Positions 1 through 8,599 of a DNA stretch of 36,787 bases are shown piece after piece (the stretch's first letter is position 1; each line of letters opens with the position of its first letter). The notes under the pieces are model-generated. The model did not search any database and was not told the DNA's origin. It saw nothing but the letters and a program-made list of their open reading frames with translations. Position numbers and translations under genes: made by a program. Source of the DNA: Rhodospirillaceae bacterium (GTDB lineage Bacteria; Pseudomonadota; Alphaproteobacteria; Rhodospirillales; Rhodospirillaceae); the NCBI GenBank assembly GCA_029245025.1, contig JAQWQC010000030.1, positions 1 to 36,787 on the forward strand. Reading direction: 5' to 3'.

Positions 1-778
1 GCCTTAGTTGCCCATCTCCTTTAATTGACCGGCCCGACAAACGCCGAGCTTTTACGCGGACCAATGCCAATGCGAGTTGATTGGAAAGCAGTTCGTCGTA
101 AGCGAGCCGATTGCGGATAGGACTAGTGGCGTCCAATTCAAAACCAGTTTCTGGATGATGAGCTGAAGTGAGAGCGTCTTTCCAAGGAGGCCACTGGTCA
201 CGGCTGATTTGTGTCGAATCCAGCCATTCCGGAACATTCGGTAAACACCCCATGGCGCCGTCAATCGCTTTGACCAACGTCTTCGGCGACAATCCCGCCG
301 TCAGGGGGTAGACCGGCTCAACCCTTTGAATGGCGTCTCTTTGACTCTCGGTAACGATATGATCGGGATGGGCCATTTGCCGTTGCCCTTCGAACACCTC
401 AATTTTGCCACTAATCACGCGTGTTTCGCCGATTGGTAAAGTCTGAGCGAGAAAGTCTCTCTGGGCGTGGAAAAAGGTGAGGGTGATCCGTCCCGTGTCG
501 TCACCGCAGGTAACCTTGTAGGGAAGACGGGAGTTCCGACTAGGCGGCGGGCTATGGGCCAAGACCTCGACGGTCAGGGTGCAAATACGACCCGGAGGGG
601 CATCACCGACTTTGGGTGAGAAGCGCCGATCAATGAGACCGTTTGGGAGATGCCAGATGAGATCAATCAATCGATTTCCTGTCAGTTTTTCCAATAACTT
701 TGCTATGCGCGGCCCTATGCCTGCCAGCGTGTCAACTGCGGCAAAGAGAGGGTTGAGAATGGTCGGGCGAAGGGCCAT
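1..778 (-). CDS. recG: ATP-dependent DNA helicase RecG, N-terminal part (cut by window edge)
   Basis: RecG remodels stalled replication forks and Holliday junctions in the cytoplasm. The minus-strand frame is open from an ATG at 778 to the window edge, about 259 codons, with no stop. The visible protein is the N-terminal wedge/OB region: a LAGIGPRIAKLL helix-hairpin-like motif near residues 17-28, LWHLPNGLIDRR shortly after, and VYPLTAGLSPKTL, PEWLD and AYDELLSNQLALALVR further on, all typical of RecG. Walker A and the other helicase motifs lie beyond the edge and cannot be checked. It is divergent from sdhE with about 140 bp between them, so both promoters should lie in 779-921. The recG / sdhE / mfd order is a usual alphaproteobacterial arrangement. 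Confident from motifs and context. Confidence 0.93.
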   Translation of the reverse strand, partial: MALRPTILNPLFAAVDTLAGIGPRIAKLLEKLTGNRLIDLIWHLPNGLIDRRFSPKVGDAPPGRICTLTVEVLAHSPPPSRNSRLPYKVTCGDDTGRITLTFFHAQRDFLAQTLPIGETRVISGKIEVFEGQRQMAHPDHIVTESQRDAIQRVEPVYPLTAGLSPKTLVKAIDGAMGCLPNVPEWLDSTQISRDQWPPWKDALTSAHHPETGFELDATSPIRNRLAYDELLSNQLALALVRVKARRLSGRSIKGDGQLR

Positions 779-921
779 GGCGTTCTTTTAAGTATCCAGT
801 ACGGGTCAATTGCGAAGCGGTTCAGACATGGTTATACCCTGCTTCGGACCGGCAGCCTTGGGAAAGAAGTTCCCTTTTTGGCGTGAGCCGGAGTTTTGGA
901 TTCTGGAACTCGCATTCTGCC

Positions 922-1188
922 ATGGACAGAGACATTCAACGCAAGCGGCTCAAGTATCGGGCGACGCACCGCGGAACTAAAGAGGCCGATGCCATTCTCG
1001 GTGGTTTTGTTGCCGCCAATATCCAGACCTTAAGTGACAATGAACTTGATGCACTAGAGACTTTTCTGGAGTGTCCGGACCCCGACATCTCAGACTGGCT
1101 TCGCGGCGCGGTGGCTAAGCCAGAAGGTGAATTGGGAGCCGTCTTAGAAATTATTATAAGTTATCAGAAAAGCCTGCTAACGGATTGA
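922..1188 (+). CDS. sdhE: Succinate dehydrogenase flavinylation factor SdhE (DUF339)
   Basis: Small cytoplasmic assembly factor that promotes covalent attachment of FAD to the SdhA subunit of succinate dehydrogenase. From the ATG at 922 the product is 88 residues, the normal family size. It carries the diagnostic RGxxE motif as RGTKE (residues 17-21) and the acidic, Trp-containing C-terminal half (ECPDPDISDWLRG). An in-frame GTG at 883 would add 13 residues with no family counterpart; a purine-rich GGGAAAGAAG lies upstream of it, so the longer form cannot be excluded. The next gene, mfd, begins only 4 bp after the stop, so the two are very likely co-transcribed and translationally linked. Confidence 0.9.
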   Translation: MDRDIQRKRLKYRATHRGTKEADAILGGFVAANIQTLSDNELDALETFLECPDPDISDWLRGAVAKPEGELGAVLEIIISYQKSLLTD

Positions 1189-1192
1189 ATTT

Positions 1193-4100
1193 ATGAATGA
1201 AATACAGCAGGTAAAGCGGCGAGTAATTGCCGGTGCTCCCGAGGGTGTTGATGCGCTCGTGTTGGCAGATCAAGCGCGCCAAAATCCAAATGGACACCTC
1301 CATATTGTATCTGACGATATGCGGCTTTCTGGCCTAAAGGATAGCCTGCGATTCTTTGCGCCTGATGTCGCCGTACTTGTTTTTCCTGCCTGGGATTGTG
1401 TGCCCTATGACAGGGTTTCGCCCCATGCTGATGTTGTTGCGCGGCGCATGGATGTCTTGTTGCGCTTGGCGGCTGTCGGGGAGAGTTCAGAGACCGGTTC
1501 ACGGCTGCTGATTACCACAGCTAGTGCGATCCTCCAGCGCGTGCCGCCCGTCTCAGCCTTTCGCGGCATGGCGCGGGATATCAAGCCTGGTTCAAGACTA
1601 AATTCCAGCGAGCTTGCCGTGGAGTTGGGACGAGTTGGGTATCAACGCGCAGAACAGGTGATGGAGCCGGGTGAATTTGCCATTCGAGGCGGATTGATCG
1701 ATCTCTACCCGCCCGGGCATGAAGACCCCGTGCGGATCGATTTATTTGGGGATGAAGTTGAGACCTTACGGTCCTTTGATCCGGTAGATCAGCGTACCAC
1801 AGGCAAAATAAATTCTTTGCGCCTCAAGCCTATGAGTGAAGTGATTCTATCCACGGACGCCATAGAGCGCTTTCGAACGGGGTATCGGGAGTTATTTGGC
1901 GCTATTTCTAGCAACGACCTTCTTTATGACTCGGTTTCCAATGGCCAAACCTACCCGGGTTTTGAGCACTGGTTGCCTCTATTTCACCCTGGGCTGGATA
2001 CCCTGTTTGCCTACCTTCCAGACAGTGGTTTGTCCTTAGACTATCAGGTTGAAGAAGCCATTAAGGCTCGCTTGGACCTGATACGCGATTATTACGAAAG
2101 CCGAAGAATTGCAGACCCATCCAGCGGCGGCGCCAAACTAGGATTAGAGGAAGGCGGAGCGGTTTATCACCCTATACCTCCAGGTAAATTGTTTTTGGAT
2201 GAGAAGGAATGGTCGCGGAAGTTGCAAGCGGGCGGTCCGATAGATATTCGCCCCTTTGAGCCGGCAGATGTTGATGACTCCGCAGAAGATGCCGGCGGGA
2301 GACCGGGTCATGATTTTACGGATGTTCGGACCCGGCCAGACGGCAATGTGTATGACGCCTTTAAGCTACAAGCGACTGAACAGAGAAATGCAGGACGCAA
2401 AGTCGTGGTCGCGGCTCATACGGAAGGCTCTCGCCGCCGTTTGATTGGATTGTTTCACGATCACAATCTGCCAACGGCAAAAGCTGTCGATAGCAGTGAC
2501 GTCCTGAGTAACGGTCCTACCACTGATATTGCTGTGATTGTACTGCCGCTGGGTCGCGGTTTCGTCACCGAGACAATGGCGCTCACGACGGAGCAAGATT
2601 TACTCGGAGAGCGTTTGGCCCGCCGCACCCGTCACCGCAAGGCGGAGGCTTTTATTGTTGATGCCTCACAACTGGGAGAAGGGGATATTGTCGTTCATCT
2701 CGAACATGGCATTGGCCGTTATGGCGGCCTGGTGACCCTGGACGTCGGCGGCGCTCCTCATGATTGCCTAAAGGTTAGTTATCACGGTGATGACCGCCTG
2801 TTTGTGCCTGTAGAAAACATCGAAGTGTTGTCCCGTTTCGGTGCTGAACAGGAGAACATGGCTCTGGATAAGCTGGGCGGTGTTGCCTGGCAGGCTCGCA
2901 AGGCTAAGCTCAAAGAGCGCATCCGAGAAATGGCCGAGCAATTGATTCAGGTTGCAGCGGCGCGGGAACTAAAGGTGGCTGAAACTTTTGTGCCGCCAGA
3001 AGGGGCATACGACGAATTTTGTGCTCGGTTTCCGTTTTCAGAGACCGATGACCAAGTGCGCGCCATCGCCGATGTAATGGAGGACTTCGGCAAAGGGCGA
3101 CCGATGGATCGGCTGATCTGCGGCGATGTCGGCTTTGGCAAAACAGAAGTCGCGTTGCGAGCAGCTTTTGTGGCTGCGTTGACCGGTGTTCAAGTTGCAG
3201 TGGTCGTTCCGACGACGCTGTTGGCACGGCAACATTTCTCGACTTTCAAAAGCCGATTTGAAGGCTTTCCGATCAAAGTGCGACAGCTATCTCGTCTGGT
3301 GACAACCACTCAAGCGAACGACGTTCGGGAAGGACTTAAGTCTGGGGCTGTTGATATAGTGATCGGAACTCACGCGCTACTCGCTAAGTCCGTGGATTTT
3401 GCAGATCTTGGGCTTTTGATTGTTGATGAAGAGCAGCACTTCGGCGTCGGCCACAAAGAACGGTTAAAGCAGATCAAAGCCGATGTTCACGTCCTGACTC
3501 TTACAGCGACACCAATTCCGCGCACGCTGCAAATGGCGCTGACAGGAGTTCGTGATCTCAGTCTTATGGCCACGCCGCCGGTTGATCGCTTGGCTGTGCG
3601 GACCTTCTTATTGCCTTATGACCGTGTGGTCATTCGGGAAGCGCTTATGAGAGAGCGTTTTCGTGGGGGGCAATCTTTCTATGTTTGCCCACGCTTGGCA
3701 GACCTAGACGCGGTGGCATCACAGCTTCGTAAATTAGCCCCTGAGATAAAGGTGACTATTGCCCATGGGCAGTTGGCACCGGCGGCTCTAGAAAATGTAA
3801 TGACGGCTTTTGCCGACGGTGAATATGATGTGCTGTTGGCGACAAACATTATTGAGTCAGGTTTGGACCTGCCGCGGGTCAATACAATCATTATTCACCG
3901 CTCAGACATGTTTGGGCTGTCACAATTGTATCAATTGCGTGGCCGTGTTGGGCGATCCAAGACACGGGCGTATGCTTACCTAACGGTTCCCGCCAACAAG
4001 AAGCTAACTGAAACCGCTGAAAAACGCCTGGATGTGATGCAAACCCTCGACAGTCTAGGAGCCGGGTTCTCACTGGCCAGTCATGATCTAGATATTAGAG

Positions 4101-4702
4101 GGGCAGGCAACTTGCTCGGTGATGAGCAATCCGGACACATTAAAGAAGTCGGTATAGAGTTGTATCAACAGTTGCTTGAAGAGGCGGTCGTTTCGGCCCG
4201 TGAAGGTGGAGGACGACACGCTGTCGATGTCGAAGATAGTTTCTCGCCTCAAATTACGCTTGGCGCACCAGTTCTTATTCCTGAAAAATATGTCAGAGAC
4301 CTTGGCGCTCGCTTGGCTTTGTATCGGCGCGCTGCTGATCTTGCTGATCAGAATGAAATAGATGACTTTGCAGCGGAGCTTGAAGATCGTTTTGGTAAAG
4401 TCCCCTTAGAAGTTGAGAACCTTTTGCAAGTCGTTGCGATCAAAGCGTTGTGTCGTTTAGCTCATGTTGAAAAAGTTGATGCTGGCCCTAAGGGAGCCGT
4501 GTTGAGCTTGTACAAAAATGAGTTTCCAAATCCCGCTGGGTTAATCGAGTTTATTTCCCAGCAAGCCGGAACTGTAAAAGTTCGACCCGATCATAAAATT
4601 GTAATTATGCGGCTTTGGGGGGACGTGGATGAACGAATGACTGGGATAAAACGGGTGGTCGGCCGTTTGGCTGAATTGGTCGCTGTCGACACCGAAAGAT
4701 AG
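1193..4702 (+). CDS. mfd: Transcription-repair coupling factor Mfd
   Basis: Mfd removes RNA polymerase stalled at DNA lesions and recruits UvrA for nucleotide excision repair. The 1169-residue product is full length for the family. In order it shows the UvrB-like N-terminal module (FPAWDCVPYDRVSP near residue 65), the CarD-like polymerase-interaction domain (EGDIVVHLEHGIGRY, about residues 493-510), Walker A GDVGFGKTE (about 644), the DEEQ box (IVDEEQHFG, about 743), motif III TATPIPRTL (about 771), motif VI QLRGRVGRS (about 915) and the TRCF C-terminal domain. The start follows the sdhE stop by 4 bp. No damage is seen. The long minus-strand frames under it are shadows. Confidence 0.98.
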   Translation: MNEIQQVKRRVIAGAPEGVDALVLADQARQNPNGHLHIVSDDMRLSGLKDSLRFFAPDVAVLVFPAWDCVPYDRVSPHADVVARRMDVLLRLAAVGESSETGSRLLITTASAILQRVPPVSAFRGMARDIKPGSRLNSSELAVELGRVGYQRAEQVMEPGEFAIRGGLIDLYPPGHEDPVRIDLFGDEVETLRSFDPVDQRTTGKINSLRLKPMSEVILSTDAIERFRTGYRELFGAISSNDLLYDSVSNGQTYPGFEHWLPLFHPGLDTLFAYLPDSGLSLDYQVEEAIKARLDLIRDYYESRRIADPSSGGAKLGLEEGGAVYHPIPPGKLFLDEKEWSRKLQAGGPIDIRPFEPADVDDSAEDAGGRPGHDFTDVRTRPDGNVYDAFKLQATEQRNAGRKVVVAAHTEGSRRRLIGLFHDHNLPTAKAVDSSDVLSNGPTTDIAVIVLPLGRGFVTETMALTTEQDLLGERLARRTRHRKAEAFIVDASQLGEGDIVVHLEHGIGRYGGLVTLDVGGAPHDCLKVSYHGDDRLFVPVENIEVLSRFGAEQENMALDKLGGVAWQARKAKLKERIREMAEQLIQVAAARELKVAETFVPPEGAYDEFCARFPFSETDDQVRAIADVMEDFGKGRPMDRLICGDVGFGKTEVALRAAFVAALTGVQVAVVVPTTLLARQHFSTFKSRFEGFPIKVRQLSRLVTTTQANDVREGLKSGAVDIVIGTHALLAKSVDFADLGLLIVDEEQHFGVGHKERLKQIKADVHVLTLTATPIPRTLQMALTGVRDLSLMATPPVDRLAVRTFLLPYDRVVIREALMRERFRGGQSFYVCPRLADLDAVASQLRKLAPEIKVTIAHGQLAPAALENVMTAFADGEYDVLLATNIIESGLDLPRVNTIIIHRSDMFGLSQLYQLRGRVGRSKTRAYAYLTVPANKKLTETAEKRLDVMQTLDSLGAGFSLASHDLDIRGAGNLLGDEQSGHIKEVGIELYQQLLEEAVVSAREGGGRHAVDVEDSFSPQITLGAPVLIPEKYVRDLGARLALYRRAADLADQNEIDDFAAELEDRFGKVPLEVENLLQVVAIKALCRLAHVEKVDAGPKGAVLSLYKNEFPNPAGLIEFISQQAGTVKVRPDHKIVIMRLWGDVDERMTGIKRVVGRLAELVAVDTER

Positions 4703-4834
4703 AATTTTGGCACATTCACGGGATTCGGCTAGTGACCAGGTTTTAAGTCAACTAGGGGTGAGTAGCGTCTCACTTTTGCTTGCGTTCGTGAAGTAAATGC
4801 GCACACTTAGCAACGGGGTAGGACCGCTAGTTAA

Positions 4835-5743
4835 GTGAACAATGAAAGGTTTCTGCACGTGCCAAAGAGTAGTCTTGGCTGCGGCCCCAAGCAGCGTTTT
4901 ATTCGCAACTGTTTGTTCCTTTTATTAAGACTATTTATATTTCTCGGTATGACGGCACCGGCCAATGCCCAAGGCTGGAACATGAATGTCTTGGAATCCG
5001 CTTACGATGATTTTGCGGCATATCTCGAGCAGATGGGAGAATTTTCGCCAGATGACTGGCAATACAAGATCGGCGTAGCCGTTGGCACTGTGCCGGATTA
5101 CTCTGGCTCAAACCAATACGAGGCCAAAGGTCTCCCTATTTTTCAGATCCGCTACAAAGATGATATCTGGATTGATCCCCTGGGTGTGCGGGTCAAGGTT
5201 TGGAGTTCAGGTTGCTGTCGACTTTTGGCTCAAGCAGGTATAGCTACGGGGCGAAGCCCTGATAAAGATAGTCGGGCATTCTTTCTTCCTGATATTTAGA
5301 CTGGCGCTGATATAGGTTTCACCTTTGAAGGTCAGATTGCGAGATTCTTTGCATTTCGTTTGAGAGCACGACAAGAAGTCGGCGGTGGCCATGGCGGCAC
5401 CGGACTTTCTGCATCTTTCGGTACGATTATCGATAGGGGAATGGTGCGCGTAATTCCTGAATTCGGTACAGAGTGGAAAAGCAACAAATACATGGATGCG
5501 TATTATGGCGTGTCAGCCTCTGCGACTGCACCAACGGGTTATACCGCCTATGACCCGGAAAGTGGCTTCGAAGATATCTCTTTTCGTTTGACCTCTTTCT
5601 ATGATCTGAACCACCAGTGGCAGTTAATCATGCGTGGTGAAGCAAAGTTGTTGTTCAGCGAGGCTAAGAACGCCCCCTTTATTGTGCAGGATGGCGACAG
5701 CTTCCAAGGCTTATTTGGCGTAGGCGTGCTGTACACATTTTAG
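4835..5743 (+). pseudogene. MipA/OmpV-family outer-membrane protein gene interrupted by one TAG
   Basis: MipA/OmpV proteins are outer-membrane beta-barrels, some of which scaffold murein enzymes. A GTG start at 4835 gives a signal peptide (hydrophobic FLLLRLFIFLGM, then an ANAQ-type cleavage site). The frame runs 154 codons to TAG at 5297-5299, then continues in the same frame without further stops to 5743. The downstream half holds the family's C-terminal features: GVSASATAPTGYTAYDP, a Y-x-L-N-x-x-W strand pair, NAPFIV and the terminal LYTF ending in the aromatic residue typical of barrels. The TAG falls where members usually read a short PDI-D-TGAD stretch, so a single point change would restore the gene. 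It may be a young pseudogene, a strain polymorphism or a sequencing error. Readthrough is possible but unsupported. Confidence 0.72.
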
Positions 5744-5755
5744 CTGAGCTAAAAT
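5737..5755. terminator. Short palindrome spanning both converging stop codons
   Basis: ATTTTAGC-TGA-GCTAAAAT is a perfect 8-bp inverted repeat. It contains the TAG ending the MipA-like frame on the plus strand (5741-5743) and the TAG ending the minus-strand methyltransferase-like gene (5749-5751). It could act as a weak bidirectional stop structure. The stem is AT-rich and no clear T-run follows on either strand, so terminator function is uncertain. Confidence 0.4.
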
Positions 5756-6645
5756 CTAAATTCTAAGAGTTGAACTGACTCGTTTATTCTTGGGTGTTTT
5801 AGAGTCTTTGCTCCGATTGATTCAAAATAGCCTACAGTTTCGTTCACATACCGATGAGCAACGTCGAGTAAAACTTGACTTTCGGTCTCGAGTGACCTGA
5901 AAAGCGAATCATATGAGTCTACTCCATACAAAAAGCCACATGATCGAATAGAAAGCACAAGGCTAGGTGGATTTCCATAACCAGTCCACTCTTTCGAAAA
6001 GGCAGTATGTGTCAGGTCGTGAATGCTTATCTGTTCACTTATGGAAAGTTCTGGAGCAGGATCTATATCGATCAAGCTGGCTGGAGTACAATTTCGTTTG
6101 CCCTGTAAGAAGGTACCGTCGAACAATCCACATCCACAGCCGAGGTTTACATATCCAGTCAGCTCATCGGGTAAATGTGTTTCCAGATCTAAAATATCAG
6201 TCACAAGCCAAAGTGCTGCGTAGACATCGCCTGGAACAACATCAAGGTTTCCTTGGCCGTCCATGTATGTTTTGCTTAAATGGGTGTATCGCTCTTGAGC
6301 GAGAGCTCTGTTTTTATGAAAGGTGTCTGATCCATCCTTCCAATGTTCAAGAAACGCACATGCGTTCGCTCCATACTGAATCTTGAAAGGATGCTTATGT
6401 GTAAATTGGGCGAGATCAATCGTTACTAAATCATCACCGCGTATGCGTTGAATTAGTACTTTTTGCAGTGCAAATTGAATTGCCATTTCGTTGTGAACAA
6501 GCCGTGCATGTTCATGCTCAAGCCTCATCTTAAGAGCGCGATCTTTGTGATTTCTAAGTAGATCCAGATATATCTGAATAGCTTCTACGAAAGCCATAGC
6601 GTCAAATGCCTTTATCGCTTCGAGATACTTCTGTTCAAAGTTCAT
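5749..6645 (-). CDS. Putative class I SAM-dependent methyltransferase-like protein
   Basis: The family is not recognised with confidence. The 298-residue product has an alpha-helical N-terminal half (about residues 1-160, rich in charged residues). It is followed by a Rossmann-like segment with a glycine-rich loop YVNLGCGCGLFDG at 165-177 that fits SAM motif I, an acidic strand end (LIDIDPAP, about 191-198) and RSCGFLYGVDSYDSLF, which resembles a segment seen in some putative sugar O-methyltransferases. No signal peptide or membrane span is seen. It stands alone, convergent with the MipA-like gene and divergent from the Rieske gene. Upstream of the ATG at 6645 there is no good Shine-Dalgarno. 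The function is not predictable; the methyltransferase fold is the best reading. Confidence 0.6.
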   Translation of the reverse strand: MNFEQKYLEAIKAFDAMAFVEAIQIYLDLLRNHKDRALKMRLEHEHARLVHNEMAIQFALQKVLIQRIRGDDLVTIDLAQFTHKHPFKIQYGANACAFLEHWKDGSDTFHKNRALAQERYTHLSKTYMDGQGNLDVVPGDVYAALWLVTDILDLETHLPDELTGYVNLGCGCGLFDGTFLQGKRNCTPASLIDIDPAPELSISEQISIHDLTHTAFSKEWTGYGNPPSLVLSIRSCGFLYGVDSYDSLFRSLETESQVLLDVAHRYVNETVGYFESIGAKTLKHPRINESVQLLEFRF

Positions 6646-6846
6646 GCTTAGGCAATCTGTTGCTAGTGGCTTGGTAACCGGCGATGAATCTAAGCTGGAA
6701 ATTAACCATTGTATCTCCTTGTTATCCAGTAATATTTTTTGTCATGGATATTCCACCGTCACCGTTTGTTACCGAAACCCCTTTGGGATAAGACGGTCTT
6801 AGGCGTAGAATTTTTATTGTCAGACATGAAGTCAGAGAGACACGCC

Positions 6847-7959
6847 ATGTTTATCAATTTCTGGTACGCAGCTGGCCGTTCAGAAGATATCACCAACGAA
6901 GCCCCCACAAAGGTTCGGATGCTCGGAATAGACTTCGTTGTCTTTAGGGATACATCTGGCCAAGTTCATTGCCTCAGCGATACCTGCGTTCACCGGGGTG
7001 GATCTCTCGGCAACGGAAAGATCCAGGACGATTGTATACAGTGTCCCTATCATGGCTGGGAGTTTGACGGCGAGGGAGCCTGTCAAAAAGTGCCGTCCCT
7101 AGGAACAGGCGGTAAACCACCAGCGCGAGCACGGACGGATTCGTATCCGGTCCAAGAAAAGTATGGCCTGGTACACGTTTTTCTTGGTGACCTACCTGAA
7201 GCTGACCGCCCACCCATTATGGAAATACCCGAATACGGTGCTGAGGGGTGGCGCACGACAATTCAACAATATGACTGGGTTATTGATTATCAAAGGTCAG
7301 TCGAGAATGCTCTCGATCCAGCTCACAATGAATTTGTGCATCCTACTCATGGGTTCTCAGGAGCTGATCCAGATTACCATGTACCACCGCTAAACATTGA
7401 AGAAACGGATTGGGGAACTGGATTTCTAATTGAATATAAAGCGCCTCCACTGGCCGATAATAAAATGCGTGAAGGCACTGGGCGCGACAGGAAGGCTGTA
7501 ATCACTGCAGGTAGTTGGTCGCATGGACCAACGTGCAATGCCACACGCATCAACCCGATGCCCGACAAACACATACATCAGTACAGTTTCAAAACTCCAA
7601 TTGATGATACACACTCTCGTTCTTATCTCATCAACCTTAGAAATTTTGTTATCGAGCCTGAGAACGATGTTCGGATGATGACCCGAAATGACGTTGTTGC
7701 TGGACAAGATGGGGGGATTCTTGAGTACATGAACCCACTGGTTACTCCGCCAACCAACTCCAAGGAGATATTCGTGCCTGCCGACGGTGCCATTGCCCGA
7801 TACAGAGAAATACTTAAAGGTTGGGAAGCGAAAGGCTGGAAGATCGACATAGACAAAATCGAAGCCACCCGTAAGAAAGTGGCCTATACCATTCCAAGCC
7901 CAGCGCGGCGTGGTACAAAAGGTTGGGTGCTCGACACTGCGCCGATGGTTGAGGTTTAA
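6847..7959 (+). CDS. Rieske non-heme iron oxygenase, catalytic subunit
   Basis: Aromatic-ring-hydroxylating or O-demethylating type oxygenase (vanillate demethylase A-like organisation); the substrate is unknown. From the ATG at 6847 the product is 370 residues. The N-terminal Rieske [2Fe-2S] site is complete: Cys47-x-His49 and Cys66-x2-His69 (CVHRGG and CPYHGW). The mononuclear iron site is NALDPAHNEFVHPTH, giving His160 and His165 with bridging Asp157; a C-terminal Asp in the EPENDVRMM region may finish the facial triad. The ATG is preceded by AGAGAG. An in-frame upstream ATG at 6739 would add 36 residues that do not resemble the family. No ferredoxin or reductase gene is adjacent, so electrons must come from elsewhere. 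Confidence 0.9.
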   Translation: MFINFWYAAGRSEDITNEAPTKVRMLGIDFVVFRDTSGQVHCLSDTCVHRGGSLGNGKIQDDCIQCPYHGWEFDGEGACQKVPSLGTGGKPPARARTDSYPVQEKYGLVHVFLGDLPEADRPPIMEIPEYGAEGWRTTIQQYDWVIDYQRSVENALDPAHNEFVHPTHGFSGADPDYHVPPLNIEETDWGTGFLIEYKAPPLADNKMREGTGRDRKAVITAGSWSHGPTCNATRINPMPDKHIHQYSFKTPIDDTHSRSYLINLRNFVIEPENDVRMMTRNDVVAGQDGGILEYMNPLVTPPTNSKEIFVPADGAIARYREILKGWEAKGWKIDIDKIEATRKKVAYTIPSPARRGTKGWVLDTAPMVEV

Positions 7960-8340
7960 GATGCTAGCGGCGTGAAGTAAGCCTCGGAGTACGGGGTGTC
8001 CCCGCACTACCCATCTTTGTATTCGGGGCGGTAAGGTGTGGCACCTCAACTGTCGTTTCATTCCTCAAAGCGCATTCAGAAGCGTTTGTGCTTTATGAGG
8101 TAGGTTTTTGCCTAGCCAAGGATGCCAGTTTGCGGAACCATAAGTTTGGCGCGTGGATCCCAGAGACCTAGGTTCTGTTTGGACAACCTAATGCGTCCTA
8201 TTCTGTAGTTGAATGCGCGGCATTGTCTGGCCTTCGCAAATATAATCTCCCAATGTCGGTAAAAAGTTATCTAAACGCGCAACCAGTTCAATGTACACCC
8301 ATTGATAGGTGTCCAGAGAACAATAAGGAATTTGCTAGTT
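7960..8340. other. Long non-coding stretch after the Rieske gene
   Basis: No convincing coding frame on either strand; the 211-codon minus frame reaching into it mostly mirrors the Rieske gene. It contains a small GC hairpin (CGGGG-TGT-CCCCG, 7992-8004) and the longer stem described separately at 8063-8100. The remainder shows no recognisable structure. Confidence 0.6.
8063..8110 (+). terminator. Possible rho-independent-type terminator downstream of the Rieske gene
   Basis: CCTCA-AAGC at 8063-8071 can pair with GCTT-ta-TGAGG ending at 8100, giving a roughly 9-bp interrupted stem. A five-T run follows at about 8106-8110. The loop is long and the T-run is offset by several bases, so this is only a plausible terminator for the Rieske transcript. 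Confidence 0.35.
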
Positions 8341-8412
8341 GTAAGCATGCACGATAGATGCCTAATTAATAAGCATATAAAGTATATGCCACTAATATGT
8401 GCATATATATGC
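8341..8412 (+). repeat. Three direct repeats with 28-bp period, each a GCAT...ATGC palindrome
   Basis: GCAT cores begin at 8345, 8373 and 8401, an exact 28-bp spacing. The central copy is a perfect inverted repeat GCATATA-AAG-TATATGC (8373-8389). The first copy shares TAAGCAT and ATGCC with it, and the third is GCATATATATGC (8401-8412). The array lies about 110-175 bp upstream of the sigma-54 promoter at 8521, where enhancer-binding activators usually sit. The cores do not match the NtrC consensus (TGCAC-type arms) well, so the protein that binds here is open. Confidence 0.6.
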
Positions 8413-8520
8413 GGCATGTTGAGTTACTTCATCAAACTTAGGGTTTAACCAAGCTAACTAACCCATTGTTATAACGTACTTATGCAATCTCATTGGTCTT
8501 GTTTAGGCGGTCTCTAATAT

Positions 8521-8536
8521 TGGCACGAAGTTTGCA
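8521..8536 (+). promoter_or_regulatory. Sigma-54 (RpoN) promoter for the torF-glnK-amtB locus
   Basis: TGGCACG-AAGT-TTGCA matches the -24/-12 consensus (TGGCAC-N5-TTGC) at every conserved base, with correct spacing. It lies 64 bp before the torF start codon, so transcription would begin near 8547. Sigma-54 control is the known mode for glnK-amtB, which supports the call. It implies activation by an enhancer-binding protein such as NtrC under nitrogen limitation. Confidence 0.85.
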
Positions 8537-8599
8537 ATTAATTAGTCGAACCAGCGCGTTCAACCTGTTTTTACTATTCAAGCTCTAAGGGATTGCGCC

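Noticed and set aside
7426-8061. 211-codon minus-strand frame overlapping the Rieske gene
   Set aside because: Mirror of a strongly supported coding sequence, with no ribosome site and no recognisable motif.
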